Origin: Plantibacter sp. Leaf314
GTDB lineage: Bacteria > Actinomycetota > Actinomycetes > Actinomycetales > Microbacteriaceae
Direction of reading: 5' to 3'
DNA length: 64,000 bases
Assembly: GCF_001423185.1 (NCBI RefSeq)
Contig: NZ_LMOB01000002.1
Location: 191,573 to 255,572 of the forward strand
Part shown: positions 1 through 8,323 of the stretch, in pieces
Layout: every line of letters starts with the position of its first letter
Numbering within the stretch: position 1 is the stretch's first letter
The notes under the pieces: model-generated
The model's input: only the letters and a program-made list of their open reading frames with translations
Told to the model about the DNA's origin: nothing
Database searches by the model: none
Made by a program: the position numbers and the translations under genes

Positions 1-213
1 GCGGCCGGTGATGGCCGCGGCCTGGACGGCGCCACGGCCGAGTCCGAGCACGTGACCGAGCAGCAGCTCGGCGTCGACGTCGGGCGACGGGACCGCGGCC
101 CGGGTGAGGATCTCGACGGCGTGCTGGCGCGCGAGGTCGACGGTCGCGGGGTGACCGCCGGACGGGCTGTCGGCGGGAACGGCGGGAGGGGTGCTGGGCA
201 TGAGCGAGGTCAT
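1..213 (-). CDS. prmC: Release factor glutamine methyltransferase PrmC, N-terminal part (runs off the window)
   Basis: PrmC methylates the glutamine of the GGQ motif in release factors RF1 and RF2, using SAM, in the cytoplasm. Only about 70 N-terminal residues are present. The stretch VDAELLLGHVLG followed by RGAVQAAAITG is the typical helical N-terminal substrate-binding domain of this family; the catalytic NPPY part lies beyond base 1. Two in-frame ATGs are possible (213 and 201), and neither has a strong ribosome site. A TAGGCT at 254-249 could be the -10 of its own promoter. prfA, its substrate gene, lies 3.4 kb upstream on the same strand, with three opposite-strand genes between. The family call is by recognition of the N-terminus only. 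Confidence 0.8.
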   Translation of the reverse strand, partial: MTSLMPSTPPAVPADSPSGGHPATVDLARQHAVEILTRAAVPSPDVDAELLLGHVLGLGRGAVQAAAITGR

Positions 214-363
214 CTATTGGGGTGGCCCTGGTCGGATGGGCCGCACCGAGCCTACCTCACAGCCTCGTCGTGGCCGTCGGCCGTCCGGACCCACGTCACA
301 CAGGAGGAGCGCCGTCTCCCACGACGTAGGCTGAACCGACCCCGTACGAGGAAGAGGAACACC

Positions 364-1302
364 GTGGCAGGCACTGTCTACACCGACATCACGAAGGCCT
401 ACGGGCGCACCCCGCTCGTGCGCCTCAACCGGATCGCCGAGGGCGTCGGTGCGACCGTGCTCGCGAAGCTCGAGTTCTACAACCCGGGGTCGAGTGTGAA
501 GGACCGCCTGGGCATCGCCCTCGTCGACGCGGCGGAGGCCTCCGGGCAGTTGCAGCCCGGCGGCACCATCGTCGAGTCGACGAGTGGCAACACCGGTATC
601 GCCCTCGCCCTCGTCGGCGCGGCCCGCGGGTACCGGGTCATCCTCGCGATGCCCGCGTCCATGAGCAAGGAGCGCCGCATGCTCCTCCGGGCCTACGGGG
701 CGGAGCTCGTCCTCACCGACCCCACCAAGGGCATGGCGAACGCCGTCCAGGAGGCGCAGCGCATCGTCGACGAGACGCCGGGCGCCGTCTGGGTCCGCCA
801 GTTCGAGAACGAGGCGAACCCCGCGATCCACCGCCGGACCACCGCGCCGGAGATCTGGGAGGACACCGGCGGGACCGTCGACGCCTTCGTCGCCGGCATC
901 GGCACGGGCGGGACGATCACCGGCGTCGGCCAGTGGCTCCGTGAACGCAACCCGGACGTCCAGATCATCGCGGTGGAACCCTCCGACTCCCCGCTGCTGA
1001 GCGAGGGCCGGGCGGGCGGGCACAAGATCCAGGGCATCGGGCCGAACTTCGTCCCCGACATCCTCGACACCTCCCTCTTCAGCGAGGTCGTCCCGGTCGA
1101 GACCGACGTCGCCTACGCGACGGCGAGACGCCTCGCCACGGACGACGGCATCATCGGCGGGATGTCCGCGGGCGCCGCCGTCTGGGCGGCGCTCGAGGTG
1201 GGTCGCCGACCGGAGATGGCCGGCAAGACCATCGTGGTGATCATCCCCGACGCCGGCGAGCGCTACCTGTCGACGGCGATGTACGACGACCTCCGCGAGT
1301 AG
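364..1302 (+). CDS. cysK: Cysteine synthase A (O-acetylserine sulfhydrylase)
   Basis: PLP enzyme of the cytoplasm that makes L-cysteine from O-acetyl-L-serine and sulfide, the last step of sulfur assimilation. The 312-residue product has family length. Lys46 in SSVKDR is the PLP Schiff-base lysine, TSGNTG (73-78) binds the substrate carboxylate, and GTGGT (about 180-184) holds the PLP phosphate. The GTG at 364 is chosen because homology begins there and a GAGGAAGAGG ribosome site lies just upstream; the frame stays open further upstream but without homology. A TAGGCT at 327-332 is a plausible -10. cysE, which makes its substrate, follows 9 bp after the stop. Confidence 0.96.
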   Translation: MAGTVYTDITKAYGRTPLVRLNRIAEGVGATVLAKLEFYNPGSSVKDRLGIALVDAAEASGQLQPGGTIVESTSGNTGIALALVGAARGYRVILAMPASMSKERRMLLRAYGAELVLTDPTKGMANAVQEAQRIVDETPGAVWVRQFENEANPAIHRRTTAPEIWEDTGGTVDAFVAGIGTGGTITGVGQWLRERNPDVQIIAVEPSDSPLLSEGRAGGHKIQGIGPNFVPDILDTSLFSEVVPVETDVAYATARRLATDDGIIGGMSAGAAVWAALEVGRRPEMAGKTIVVIIPDAGERYLSTAMYDDLRE

Positions 1303-1305
1303 GCT
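1300..1305 (+). promoter_or_regulatory. Putative -10 box of cysE overlapping the cysK stop codon
   Basis: TAGGCT whose first three bases are the cysK TAG stop; exactly 6 nt separate it from the cysE ATG at 1312. It would give a leaderless cysE mRNA in addition to read-through from cysK. No clear -35 is seen. Confidence 0.45.
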
Positions 1306-1311
1306 CGACCC

Positions 1312-1878
1312 ATGGGAATGCTGTCGCGGGTCCGCGAGGACATCGGTGCGGCACGAGCCCACGATCCGGCGGCGCGCGGCACCGTCGAGATCGCCCTCAG
1401 CTACGCCGGGCTGCACGCCGTGTGGGCACACCGGGTGAACCATCATCTATGGCGCCGCGGCTTCCGGAGCCTCGCCCGCTTCGGTTCGCAGTTCGCCCGA
1501 TTCCTCACCGGGGTGGAGATCCACCCGGGCGCCCGCATCGGTCGGCGGTTCTTCATCGACCACGGCATGGGCGTCGTCATCGGTGAGACCGCCGAGATCG
1601 GCGACGACGTCATGATCTACCACGGCGTCACCCTCGGCGGGAAGAGCCGCGGATCCGGCAAACGGCACCCCACCATCGGCGACGGGGTCGCCGTCGGAGC
1701 GGGGGCGAAGATCCTCGGGCCGATCCGCATCGGAGCCGAGACCATCGTCGGCGCGAACGCGGTCGTCACCAAGGCCTGCCCACCGCGCAGCCTGCTGCTC
1801 GGCGTGCCGGCGGTCGAACGCCCGCGCAGCAGCGGGGCGCACGGCCTCGCGCTCCTCGACCCCGAGTACCACATCTGA
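1312..1878 (+). CDS. cysE: Serine O-acetyltransferase
   Basis: Acetylates L-serine with acetyl-CoA to O-acetylserine, the committed step of cysteine synthesis, and usually forms a complex with CysK. The 188-residue protein is the short form, lacking much of the N-terminal helical domain of the enterobacterial enzyme (about 270 residues). The left-handed beta-helix is clear: [17 protein letters not shown], then YHGVTLGG and a run of [14 protein letters not shown] hexapeptides; the His in DHG and in YHGVT are the conserved active-site histidines. ATG 1312 is preferred over ATG 1318 because the -10 box 6 nt upstream points to it. Forms a two-gene unit with cysK. Confidence 0.95.
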   Translation: MGMLSRVREDIGAARAHDPAARGTVEIALSYAGLHAVWAHRVNHHLWRRGFRSLARFGSQFARFLTGVEIHPGARIGRRFFIDHGMGVVIGETAEIGDDVMIYHGVTLGGKSRGSGKRHPTIGDGVAVGAGAKILGPIRIGAETIVGANAVVTKACPPRSLLLGVPAVERPRSSGAHGLALLDPEYHI

Positions 1879-1960
1879 TCACGCCGAGCCGTCCGGCTCC
1901 TCCCCCGGCGCCCGACGCCTCACCGCGTCCCGCCGCACCCACGCACCTCGAGAGGGCACC

Positions 1961-3517
1961 ATGAGTCTCATCCGTCTGCACGACGTCACCGTCCGCTTCG
2001 AGGAACGCCCCGTCCTGCGCGACGTCTACTTCCGTCTCGAACCCGGCGACCGCGTCGGACTGATCGGACGGAACGGTTCCGGCAAGTCCACCCTCCTGAA
2101 GCTCGCCCTCGACCAGATCCAGCCGGACTCGGGCACCGTCACCGTCGAGGACGGCACACGGATCGGGTACTTCTCGCAGTTCTCCGAACTCGACGGAAGC
2201 GCCACCATCACGGAGGTCCTCGAAGGACTGTTCGCCCACATCCACGCGATCGAGGCGGAGCTCGCGTCGATCGACGCCGCGATCGCCGCCGACCCGAACG
2301 ACCTCGACGGGATGACGAAGCTCATCGAACGGCAGGCCGAGCTCTTCGAGGAGATGGAGCGCCAGGACGGCTGGGACTACCAGCGCCACATCGACACCGC
2401 CCTCACCACACTCGGCTTCGACGCCGCGCGCCGCGTGCTCCCCATCGACGCGCTCTCCGGCGGTTGGCGCAACCGCGCGGCGCTCGCGAAGATCCTCCTC
2501 GAGCGCCCGGACGTCCTGCTCCTCGACGAGCCGACGAACTTCCTCGACGTCGCAGGGGTCGAATGGCTCGAATCCTGGTTCGGTTCGTTCCGTGGCGCGG
2601 CCATCGTCGTCTCGCACGACCGGACCTTCCTCGACGCCGTGGTCACCCGCATCGTCGAGGTGGAGAACGTCCACCTCCACGACTACCCCGGCAGCTTCGA
2701 CGAGTACGTCGTGCAGAAGCAGTTCCGGCTGAAGAGCCTCGAGGCCCAGTTCGTCCACGAGTCGGAGCTGCTCGCGTTCGAGGCCGAGGGCATCTCGGAC
2801 CGACGGGAGGCCGCGAAGGCCGCAGGTAAGAAGGACCTCTCCTCTCAGCTGGCGAAGATCAAGAAGGCCAGGCCACCGCGCCCGGTCGACGACATCATCA
2901 CCGACATCTACGGCGGCCTGCACATCAAGGACACGCTGTGCCGGATCCAGGGGCTCACGAAGGCCTACGGCGAGCACACCCTCTTCGACGGCTTGGACCT
3001 CGAGATCGGCCGCCGCGAACGGATCGTCGTCCACGGACCCAACGGTGCAGGCAAGTCCACCTTCCTCCGCATCCTCGAGGGCGACGAACGCCCGGACGCC
3101 GGGCACGTCACCTGGACGGGCGGGGTCCGGTACGCCTCGTACAACCAGATGGTCGAGGACCTCGACCTCACCGACACCGTCGCGCACGCGGTCGGCGCCA
3201 TGCCCGACAGCCTCGCGTTCGCCGCCACCAAGAAGTCCGTGAACCGCTTCCTCGGGATGTTCCAGTTCTCCGACGCCGACCTCAAACAGAAGATCGGCAT
3301 GCTCTCCGGCTGTCAGCGCGCCCGCGTGGCTATGGCCCAGTGCCTGCTCTCGGGAGCGTCGGTGCTCCTCCTCGACGAGCCGACGAACCACCTCGACCTC
3401 GCGAGCACCCAGGTGATGGAGCGCGCACTCGTGCACTTCCCCGGCGCGATCGTCGTGGTCAGCCACGACCGCTTCTTCGCCGACAAGGTCGCGACGAAGC
3501 GCCTGCGCATCGGCTGA
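1961..3517 (+). CDS. ABC-F family ATPase (duplicated ABC domains, no membrane domain)
   Basis: Soluble 518-residue protein with two ABC ATPase domains joined by a charged linker, the ABC-F layout. Members act on the ribosome (translation factors such as EttA, or antibiotic target protection) rather than in transport. First domain: Walker A GRNGSGKST (36-44), signature LSGGWRNR, Walker B LLLDEPTNFLD. Second domain: Walker A GPNGAGKST (about 359), signature written LSGCQRARVAMAQ (about 448) instead of LSGGQ, then LLLDEPTNHLD. A good ribosome site (GAGAGGG) precedes ATG 1961. It follows cysE by 82 bp and could be independent. Housekeeping versus resistance role cannot be decided from the sequence; the GGQ to GCQ change in the second signature is unusual. 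Confidence 0.88.
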   Translation: MSLIRLHDVTVRFEERPVLRDVYFRLEPGDRVGLIGRNGSGKSTLLKLALDQIQPDSGTVTVEDGTRIGYFSQFSELDGSATITEVLEGLFAHIHAIEAELASIDAAIAADPNDLDGMTKLIERQAELFEEMERQDGWDYQRHIDTALTTLGFDAARRVLPIDALSGGWRNRAALAKILLERPDVLLLDEPTNFLDVAGVEWLESWFGSFRGAAIVVSHDRTFLDAVVTRIVEVENVHLHDYPGSFDEYVVQKQFRLKSLEAQFVHESELLAFEAEGISDRREAAKAAGKKDLSSQLAKIKKARPPRPVDDIITDIYGGLHIKDTLCRIQGLTKAYGEHTLFDGLDLEIGRRERIVVHGPNGAGKSTFLRILEGDERPDAGHVTWTGGVRYASYNQMVEDLDLTDTVAHAVGAMPDSLAFAATKKSVNRFLGMFQFSDADLKQKIGMLSGCQRARVAMAQCLLSGASVLLLDEPTNHLDLASTQVMERALVHFPGAIVVVSHDRFFADKVATKRLRIG

Positions 3518-3525
3518 GCGCCGCG

Positions 3526-3594
3526 CCCGTCGACACGCTCAGGGACCAGGGACACGGGTGAACCGCCCTGCTACAAGCTCAGGGAGCAGGGCGG
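3526..3594. repeat. Convergent-gap repeat element with hairpin (copy 1)
   Basis: Read on the minus strand, 3553-3526 is two GGTCCCTG-like units ending in a GAGCGTGTCGACGGG cap, matching the elements at 36533-36600 and 51152-51232. Next to it, 3563-3572 pairs perfectly with 3585-3594 (10 bp, extendable by the A62/T95 pair), and the loop carries another variant of the same core (AAGCTCAGGG). It sits between the ends of the ABC-F gene and prfA, so it can serve as a two-way terminator. Confidence 0.7.
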
Positions 3595-3612
3595 TCCGAG
3601 GGGCCGGGGTGG

Positions 3613-4692
3613 TCAGTCCTGGTCGCCGATGTCGGCCAGACGGGCCTCTTCGTCCGCGGTGATCGCCGACTCGATGATGGGCCCGAGGGCGCCGTTCATG
3701 ACCCCGTCGAGGTTGTACGCCTTGTACCCGGTCCGGTGGTCGGCGATCCGGTTCTCCGGGAAGTTGTACGTGCGGATGCGCTCGGAACGGTCCATCGTCC
3801 GGATCTGCGTCTTGCGCTTCGCGCTGTCGAGGGCGGCCTGCTCCTCCTGCTGGCGCGCGAGGATGCGGGCGCGCAGGACGCGCATGCCGGCCTCACGGTT
3901 CTGCAGCTGGCTCTTCTCGTTCTGCATGGACACGACGATGCCCGTCGGCAGGTGGGTGATGCGCACCGCGGAGTCGGTCGTGTTGACGGACTGTCCGCCC
4001 GGACCGCTCGAGCGGTAGACGTCGATCTTCAGGTCGTTCTGGCTGATCTCGACCTCCTCGGGCTCGTCGACCTCGGGGAAGACGAGGACACCGGTGGTGG
4101 AGGTGTGGATGCGGCCCTGGGACTCGGTCGCCGGGACGCGCTGCACACGGTGGACACCACCCTCGTACTTGAGGTGCGCCCAGACGCCCTGTGAGGGGTC
4201 GGTGGCGTTCGACTTGATCGCCACCTGGACGTCCTTGTAGCCGCCCAGATCGCTCTCGGTGCGCTCGAGGAGCTCGGTCTTCCACCCCTTGGACTCCGCG
4301 TAGTGCAGGTACATGCGGAGCAGGTCCGCCGCGAACAGCGCGCTCTCCGCACCGCCCTCGCCGCCCTTGATCTCCATGATGACGTCGCGACCGTCGTCGG
4401 GGTCGCGCGGGATGAGCAGGCGGCGCAGCTTCTCCTGGTTGGTCACGAGCAGCTCCTCGAGGACCGGCACCTCCTCGGCGAACGCCTCGTCCTCCTTGGC
4501 GAGCTCGCGGGCGGCGTCGAGGTCCTCCTGGGTCGACTGCCACGTGTGGTAAGCCGCGATGATCTTGGACAGCTCGGCGTACCGGCGGTTGATCTTCTTC
4601 GACCTCGCGGGGTCGGCGTGCACCGCCGGGTCGGCGAGCTGATCCTGGAGATCCTTGTGCTCGGCGACGAGCGTCTCAACTGATTCGAACAT
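3613..4692 (-). CDS. prfA: Peptide chain release factor 1
   Basis: Recognises UAA and UAG in the ribosomal A site and triggers release of the finished protein. The 359-residue product has standard length. The tripeptide anticodon PAT (in [10 protein letters not shown], about residue 184) marks RF1 rather than RF2, and the catalytic GGQ lies in [10 protein letters not shown] near residue 234; its glutamine is the target of PrmC. The stop lies 95 bp from the end of the convergent ABC-F gene. It is downstream of rho on the same strand, separated by a 21-bp perfect hairpin, so it may be transcribed partly through that hairpin or from its own promoter. Confidence 0.97.
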   Translation of the reverse strand: MFESVETLVAEHKDLQDQLADPAVHADPARSKKINRRYAELSKIIAAYHTWQSTQEDLDAARELAKEDEAFAEEVPVLEELLVTNQEKLRRLLIPRDPDDGRDVIMEIKGGEGGAESALFAADLLRMYLHYAESKGWKTELLERTESDLGGYKDVQVAIKSNATDPSQGVWAHLKYEGGVHRVQRVPATESQGRIHTSTTGVLVFPEVDEPEEVEISQNDLKIDVYRSSGPGGQSVNTTDSAVRITHLPTGIVVSMQNEKSQLQNREAGMRVLRARILARQQEEQAALDSAKRKTQIRTMDRSERIRTYNFPENRIADHRTGYKAYNLDGVMNGALGPIIESAITADEEARLADIGDQD

Positions 4693-4738
4693 CGTTCACT
4701 TCCTTCATCACCATCATGCGGCACCGGGGCGAAACAGG

Positions 4739-4793
4739 ACCGACCCCATCCGCACCCGGCGCCACGAGGGCTCCGGGTGCGGATGGGGTCGGT
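4739..4793 (-). terminator. Strong hairpin between rho and prfA
   Basis: Bases 4739-4759 are perfectly complementary to 4773-4793 (21 bp stem, 13-nt loop), starting 8 bp after the rho stop. On the minus strand the stem is followed by a short CCTGTTTCG, so it looks like an intrinsic terminator or attenuator rather than a classic T-tract terminator. Confidence 0.75.
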
Positions 4794-4801
4794 CGGGACC
4801 G

Positions 4802-7069
4802 CTAGCGGTGGTTGTTCTCGTGTCCGTGGCTGTGCGAGGTCGGTGCGGGCATCGACTTCTGCATCTGGACGAGGAACTCCACGTTGGACGTGGTCTCCTT
4901 GAGCTTGCCGAGGACGACCTCGAGGGCCTGCTGCTGGTCGAGGCCGGCGAGGGCGCGACGCAGCTTCCAGGTGACCTTGACCTCGTCGGGGGCGAGCAGC
5001 ATCTCCTCGCGGCGGGTCGAGGACGCGTTGACGTCCACGGCCGGGAAGATCCGCTTGTCGGCGAGCTGGCGCGAGAGACGGAGCTCCGAGTTGCCGGTGC
5101 CCTTGAACTCCTCGAAGATGACCTCGTCCATCTTGGACCCGGTCTCGACGAGCGCCGTCGCGAGGATGGTGAGCGAGCCACCGTTCTCGATGTTGCGCGC
5201 GGCACCGAAGAAGCGCTTCGGCGGGTACAGCGCCGCAGCGTCGACACCACCGGAGAGGATCCGGCCCGAGGCCGGAGCCGCCAGGTTGTAGGCACGGCCC
5301 AGACGCGTGATCGAGTCGAGCAGCACGACGACGTCGTGACCGAGCTCCACGAGACGCTTGGCGCGCTCGATCGCCAGTTCGGCGACCGTGGTGTGGTCCT
5401 CCGCCGGGCGGTCGAACGTGGAGGCGATGACCTCGCCCTTCACCGTGCGCTGCATGTCGGTGACCTCTTCAGGCCGCTCGTCGACGAGCACGACCATGAG
5501 GTGGACCTCAGGGTTGTTGATCGAGATGGCGTTGGCGATCTGCTGCAGCACGATCGTCTTGCCGGCCTTCGGCGGCGCGACGATGAGGCCACGCTGACCC
5601 TTCCCGATCGGGGCGACGAGGTCGATGATGCGCTGCGTGAGCTTGTTCTGCTCCGTCTCGAGACGGAGGCGCTCCTGCGGGTACAGCGGCGTCAGCTTGC
5701 CGAACTCCACCCGCGTGCCGGCCTCGTCGACGGACAGACCGTTGACCGAGTCGACCTTGACGATGGCGTTGTACTTCTGACGGCTGCTGCTGTCGTTGTC
5801 GCGCGGCTGGCGGATGGCACCGACCACGGCGTCGCCCTTGCGCAGGTGGTACTTCTTGACCTGGCCGAGGGAGACGTAGACGTCGTTCGTGCCGGGCAGG
5901 TAGCCGGAGGTGCGCACGAAGGCGTAGTTGTCGAGCACGTCGAGGATGCCGGCGACCGGGATGAGGACGTCGTCCTCGGAGATCTCGGGCTCGACGTCGT
6001 CGTTCTGCACGGACCCACGACGCTTGCGGTCGCGGTAGCGGCTGCGGCCACCGCGTCCTTCGGCGTCGTCGCCCTGAGCACCCTGGTTGCCCTGGTTGCC
6101 CTGGTTGCCGCGGTTCTGACCGGGCTGCTCCTGCTTCGCTTCGGCCTTCTGACCGGCGTCGGCGTTCTGGTTGCCGGCGTTCTGGCCACCGGCGTTCTGG
6201 CCACCGTTGTTCTGTCCACCGTTGTTCTGGTTGCGGCCTCGGCCACGACCGCGGCGTCCGCCGGAGGACTGACCGTCCTGCTGCTCGGCGTCCTGGCTCT
6301 GGGACTCGTCGGCATCCGTGCCTGCGGCGTCGTCGTCGGCGGCGTCCTGCTCGGGAGCGTTCTGGGCGGCGCGGTTCTGCTCGCCGCCACCCTGCTCGGC
6401 GGCGCTCTGCTCGGCGTCGTCCGTGTTGCGGTCGCGATCGCGGCCACGGCCACGGCGGTTGCCGCGCGAACGCCTCGGGGTCTGCTCGGGCGTCGCCTCG
6501 TCGGCGTCGGTGGACTCGGAGGTTCCTGCGGAACGGTCGTCGCGCGACTCGGCGGCGTCGGCCTCGACGGGAGCGGAGAGCTGCGAGCCGTCGGCCTCGG
6601 CCGGCGCTGCCGGCTCGGCCGGGGCGGTTGCGGCGGGCGCCTGAGCGACCGGCTCCTGCACTGCGGGTGCCTCGACGACGGGCGCGCCGACGATCGGGGC
6701 GGCGTTCGGCGCGACGGTGGCGGTCGTGGCACGACGCGACTTGCGTCGCGCCGGCGGAGCCGCCTTCTCGGCGCCGAAGGCCTGGTCGAGCGCGAGGTCG
6801 AGCTCGGGCAGCTTGGACTGCACCGGCGCCTCGGGGGCGACCTCGAGCGCGGAGACCGACTCGATGACGTCGGACGTCTCGGTGGTCGCCGCGGCGGTGT
6901 CGGTGCTGTTCTGGATGGTCTGGATGGCTTCGACCAGTTCGCCCTTGCGGAGCTTCGAGGCTCCGGCCACTCCGAGAGCGGCGGCGAGACGCTGGAGGTC
7001 GGCGACCTTCAGTGTCTTCGGGTCGGCATCCAGCGAGACGCCGGAGGCGCCTTCGTTGACGTCTGTCAC
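4802..7069 (-). CDS. rho: Transcription termination factor Rho with long disordered insertion
   Basis: Hexameric RNA-dependent ATPase that ends transcription. The 755-residue protein is far longer than E. coli Rho (419). An N-terminal Rho_N helical domain (about residues 18-50, KVADLQRLAAALG) is followed by a roughly 270-residue disordered insertion: Ala/Pro/Glu-rich first, then Arg/Gly clusters (SRGNRRGRGRDRDR) and Asn/Gln/Gly repeats (GGQNNGGQNAGGQN, GNQGNQGNQG). The RNA-binding and motor domains begin near residue 365: primary site around YAFVRTSGYLPG, Walker A APPKAGKT (about 500), Walker B DVVVLLDSITR. GTG 7069 has a ribosome site (AAGGAAG). Arg-rich inserts are known in actinobacterial Rho and raise RNA affinity; the Gln/Asn repeats are notable here. 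Confidence 0.96.
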   Translation of the reverse strand: MTDVNEGASGVSLDADPKTLKVADLQRLAAALGVAGASKLRKGELVEAIQTIQNSTDTAAATTETSDVIESVSALEVAPEAPVQSKLPELDLALDQAFGAEKAAPPARRKSRRATTATVAPNAAPIVGAPVVEAPAVQEPVAQAPAATAPAEPAAPAEADGSQLSAPVEADAAESRDDRSAGTSESTDADEATPEQTPRRSRGNRRGRGRDRDRNTDDAEQSAAEQGGGEQNRAAQNAPEQDAADDDAAGTDADESQSQDAEQQDGQSSGGRRGRGRGRNQNNGGQNNGGQNAGGQNAGNQNADAGQKAEAKQEQPGQNRGNQGNQGNQGAQGDDAEGRGGRSRYRDRKRRGSVQNDDVEPEISEDDVLIPVAGILDVLDNYAFVRTSGYLPGTNDVYVSLGQVKKYHLRKGDAVVGAIRQPRDNDSSSRQKYNAIVKVDSVNGLSVDEAGTRVEFGKLTPLYPQERLRLETEQNKLTQRIIDLVAPIGKGQRGLIVAPPKAGKTIVLQQIANAISINNPEVHLMVVLVDERPEEVTDMQRTVKGEVIASTFDRPAEDHTTVAELAIERAKRLVELGHDVVVLLDSITRLGRAYNLAAPASGRILSGGVDAAALYPPKRFFGAARNIENGGSLTILATALVETGSKMDEVIFEEFKGTGNSELRLSRQLADKRIFPAVDVNASSTRREEMLLAPDEVKVTWKLRRALAGLDQQQALEVVLGKLKETTSNVEFLVQMQKSMPAPTSHSHGHENNHR
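6080..6245 (-). repeat. Short in-frame repeats in rho
   Basis: Two coding microsatellite-like tracts. One (about 6080-6115) is built of 9-nt units encoding GNQ; the other (about 6165-6240) of 12-15-nt units encoding GGQN(N/A). They stay in frame and explain the apparent repeats, which are not a CRISPR. Confidence 0.8.
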
Positions 7070-7301
7070 GTGTGTCTTCCTTCCCTTGCGTCGAGACAGA
7101 GCTGTCTCGCGCAGGCGGCGATCGCACCGGAATCCTGTGCGGCGGGTGGGTGATGTTCACACGACGCAGAGCCTGTGCGGATAGCCCGGTGCGACGATCC
7201 GGCGGAGCGATGCTCAGCAGGATGGAAACACGGTGGGACCCGAACAGACGCGATCAATTGGTGCGAAAGCGATGATTGTGCGGAAATGCCCCGGAAGCCG
7301 G

Positions 7302-8258
7302 TTACGCCGAAGAGGCGGGGTGGGCCGGGTGCCCTCCTACTGTAGCACCCTTGAAGTCGACCGCGAGCATGAGCGACTGCCACGGGGTGGCGGAGTGCTC
7401 GGCGACGAGGGCGGTGGCCTCGAGCCGGCGGCCCGGGTCGTCCGCGAGGACGAGGATCGACGGGCCGGCGCCGGAGACGACCGCGGCGAAGCCGTGCTCG
7501 CGCAGCATCGTGATGAGGCTGTTCGTCTCGGGCATGGCCGCGGCACGGTAGCTCTGGTGCAGACGGTCCTCCGTGGCCGCGAGCAGGAGCTCCGGGCTCT
7601 GGGTGAGCGCCGCGACGAGCAGCGCCGACCGGGAGACGTTGAACGCGGCGTCGGCGTGCGGCACGTTCGCGGGCTGCAGGCTGCGGGCGAGTTCGGTCGA
7701 CATGGTGTGCTCCGGCACCAGCACGAGGGGCGAGACGCCACGGTGCACGATCAGCTTCTTGTGCTGGGGCCCGTCGTCCGTCGTCCACGCGATCGTGAGC
7801 CCGCCGAACAGCGCCGGCGCGACGTTGTCGGGGTGGCCCTCCATCTCCGTGGCGAGCCGGAGGAGGTCGTCCGGGCCGAGTTCGACCTGTCCCTCGAGCA
7901 GCCCCTTCGCCGCCATGATGCCGGAGACGATCGCGGCACCCGAGGATCCGAGCCCGCGGCCGTGCGGGATCACGTTGCGAGCGACGACGTCGAGACCGGG
8001 CAGCTCCCGACCGTAGGCGCGGAGGGCGTGCGTGATCGCGGTGATGACGAGGTTCGTCTCGTCGGTCGGGACCTCGCCGGCTCCGACGCCGATCACCTCG
8101 ACGAACACGCCGGGCTCCTCGCGGACCGTGACGGTCAGTTCGTCGTACAGCGCGAGCGCCAGTCCGAGCGTGTCGAACCCGGGGCCGAGGTTCGCGGTGG
8201 TCGCGGGGACCTTGACGGTGACGGTGCGCCCGATCTCCAGCGTGTCGGAAGAGCTCAT
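7302..8258 (-). CDS. thrB: Homoserine kinase
   Basis: GHMP-superfamily kinase that phosphorylates L-homoserine with ATP on the way to threonine. The 318-residue protein shows the N-terminal PATTANLGPGFD substrate loop and the phosphate-binding motif PHGRGLGSSGAA (about 94-105). It lies 65 bp downstream of hom on the same strand, forming lysA-hom-thrB. Threonine synthase (thrC), often in this cluster, is not present in the window. The 231 bp that follow, before rho, contain the rho leader and a small inverted repeat GAGACAG/CTGTCTC near 7093-7108, but no convincing terminator. Confidence 0.96.
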   Translation of the reverse strand: MSSSDTLEIGRTVTVKVPATTANLGPGFDTLGLALALYDELTVTVREEPGVFVEVIGVGAGEVPTDETNLVITAITHALRAYGRELPGLDVVARNVIPHGRGLGSSGAAIVSGIMAAKGLLEGQVELGPDDLLRLATEMEGHPDNVAPALFGGLTIAWTTDDGPQHKKLIVHRGVSPLVLVPEHTMSTELARSLQPANVPHADAAFNVSRSALLVAALTQSPELLLAATEDRLHQSYRAAAMPETNSLITMLREHGFAAVVSGAGPSILVLADDPGRRLEATALVAEHSATPWQSLMLAVDFKGATVGGHPAHPASSA

Positions 8259-8323
8259 ACGGTGGCCTGCAATCTGAAGAGGGGTCGGGGTTCGACGCGG
8301 TCGGGGGTCGTGCTGCTCGGCAC

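Noticed and set aside
1766..3466. 566-codon open frame opposite the ABC-F gene
   Set aside because: High-GC shadow: the plus strand has clear ABC motifs, and the minus product is low-complexity with no family signature.
6080..6245. Regular short repeats suggesting a CRISPR or minisatellite
   Set aside because: They are in-frame codons of the Rho insertion, with no repeat-spacer structure.
4655..7153. 832-codon plus-strand open frame across rho
   Set aside because: It is the complement of rho. Its apparent leucine- and glycine-rich repeats come from Rho's repetitive insertion.
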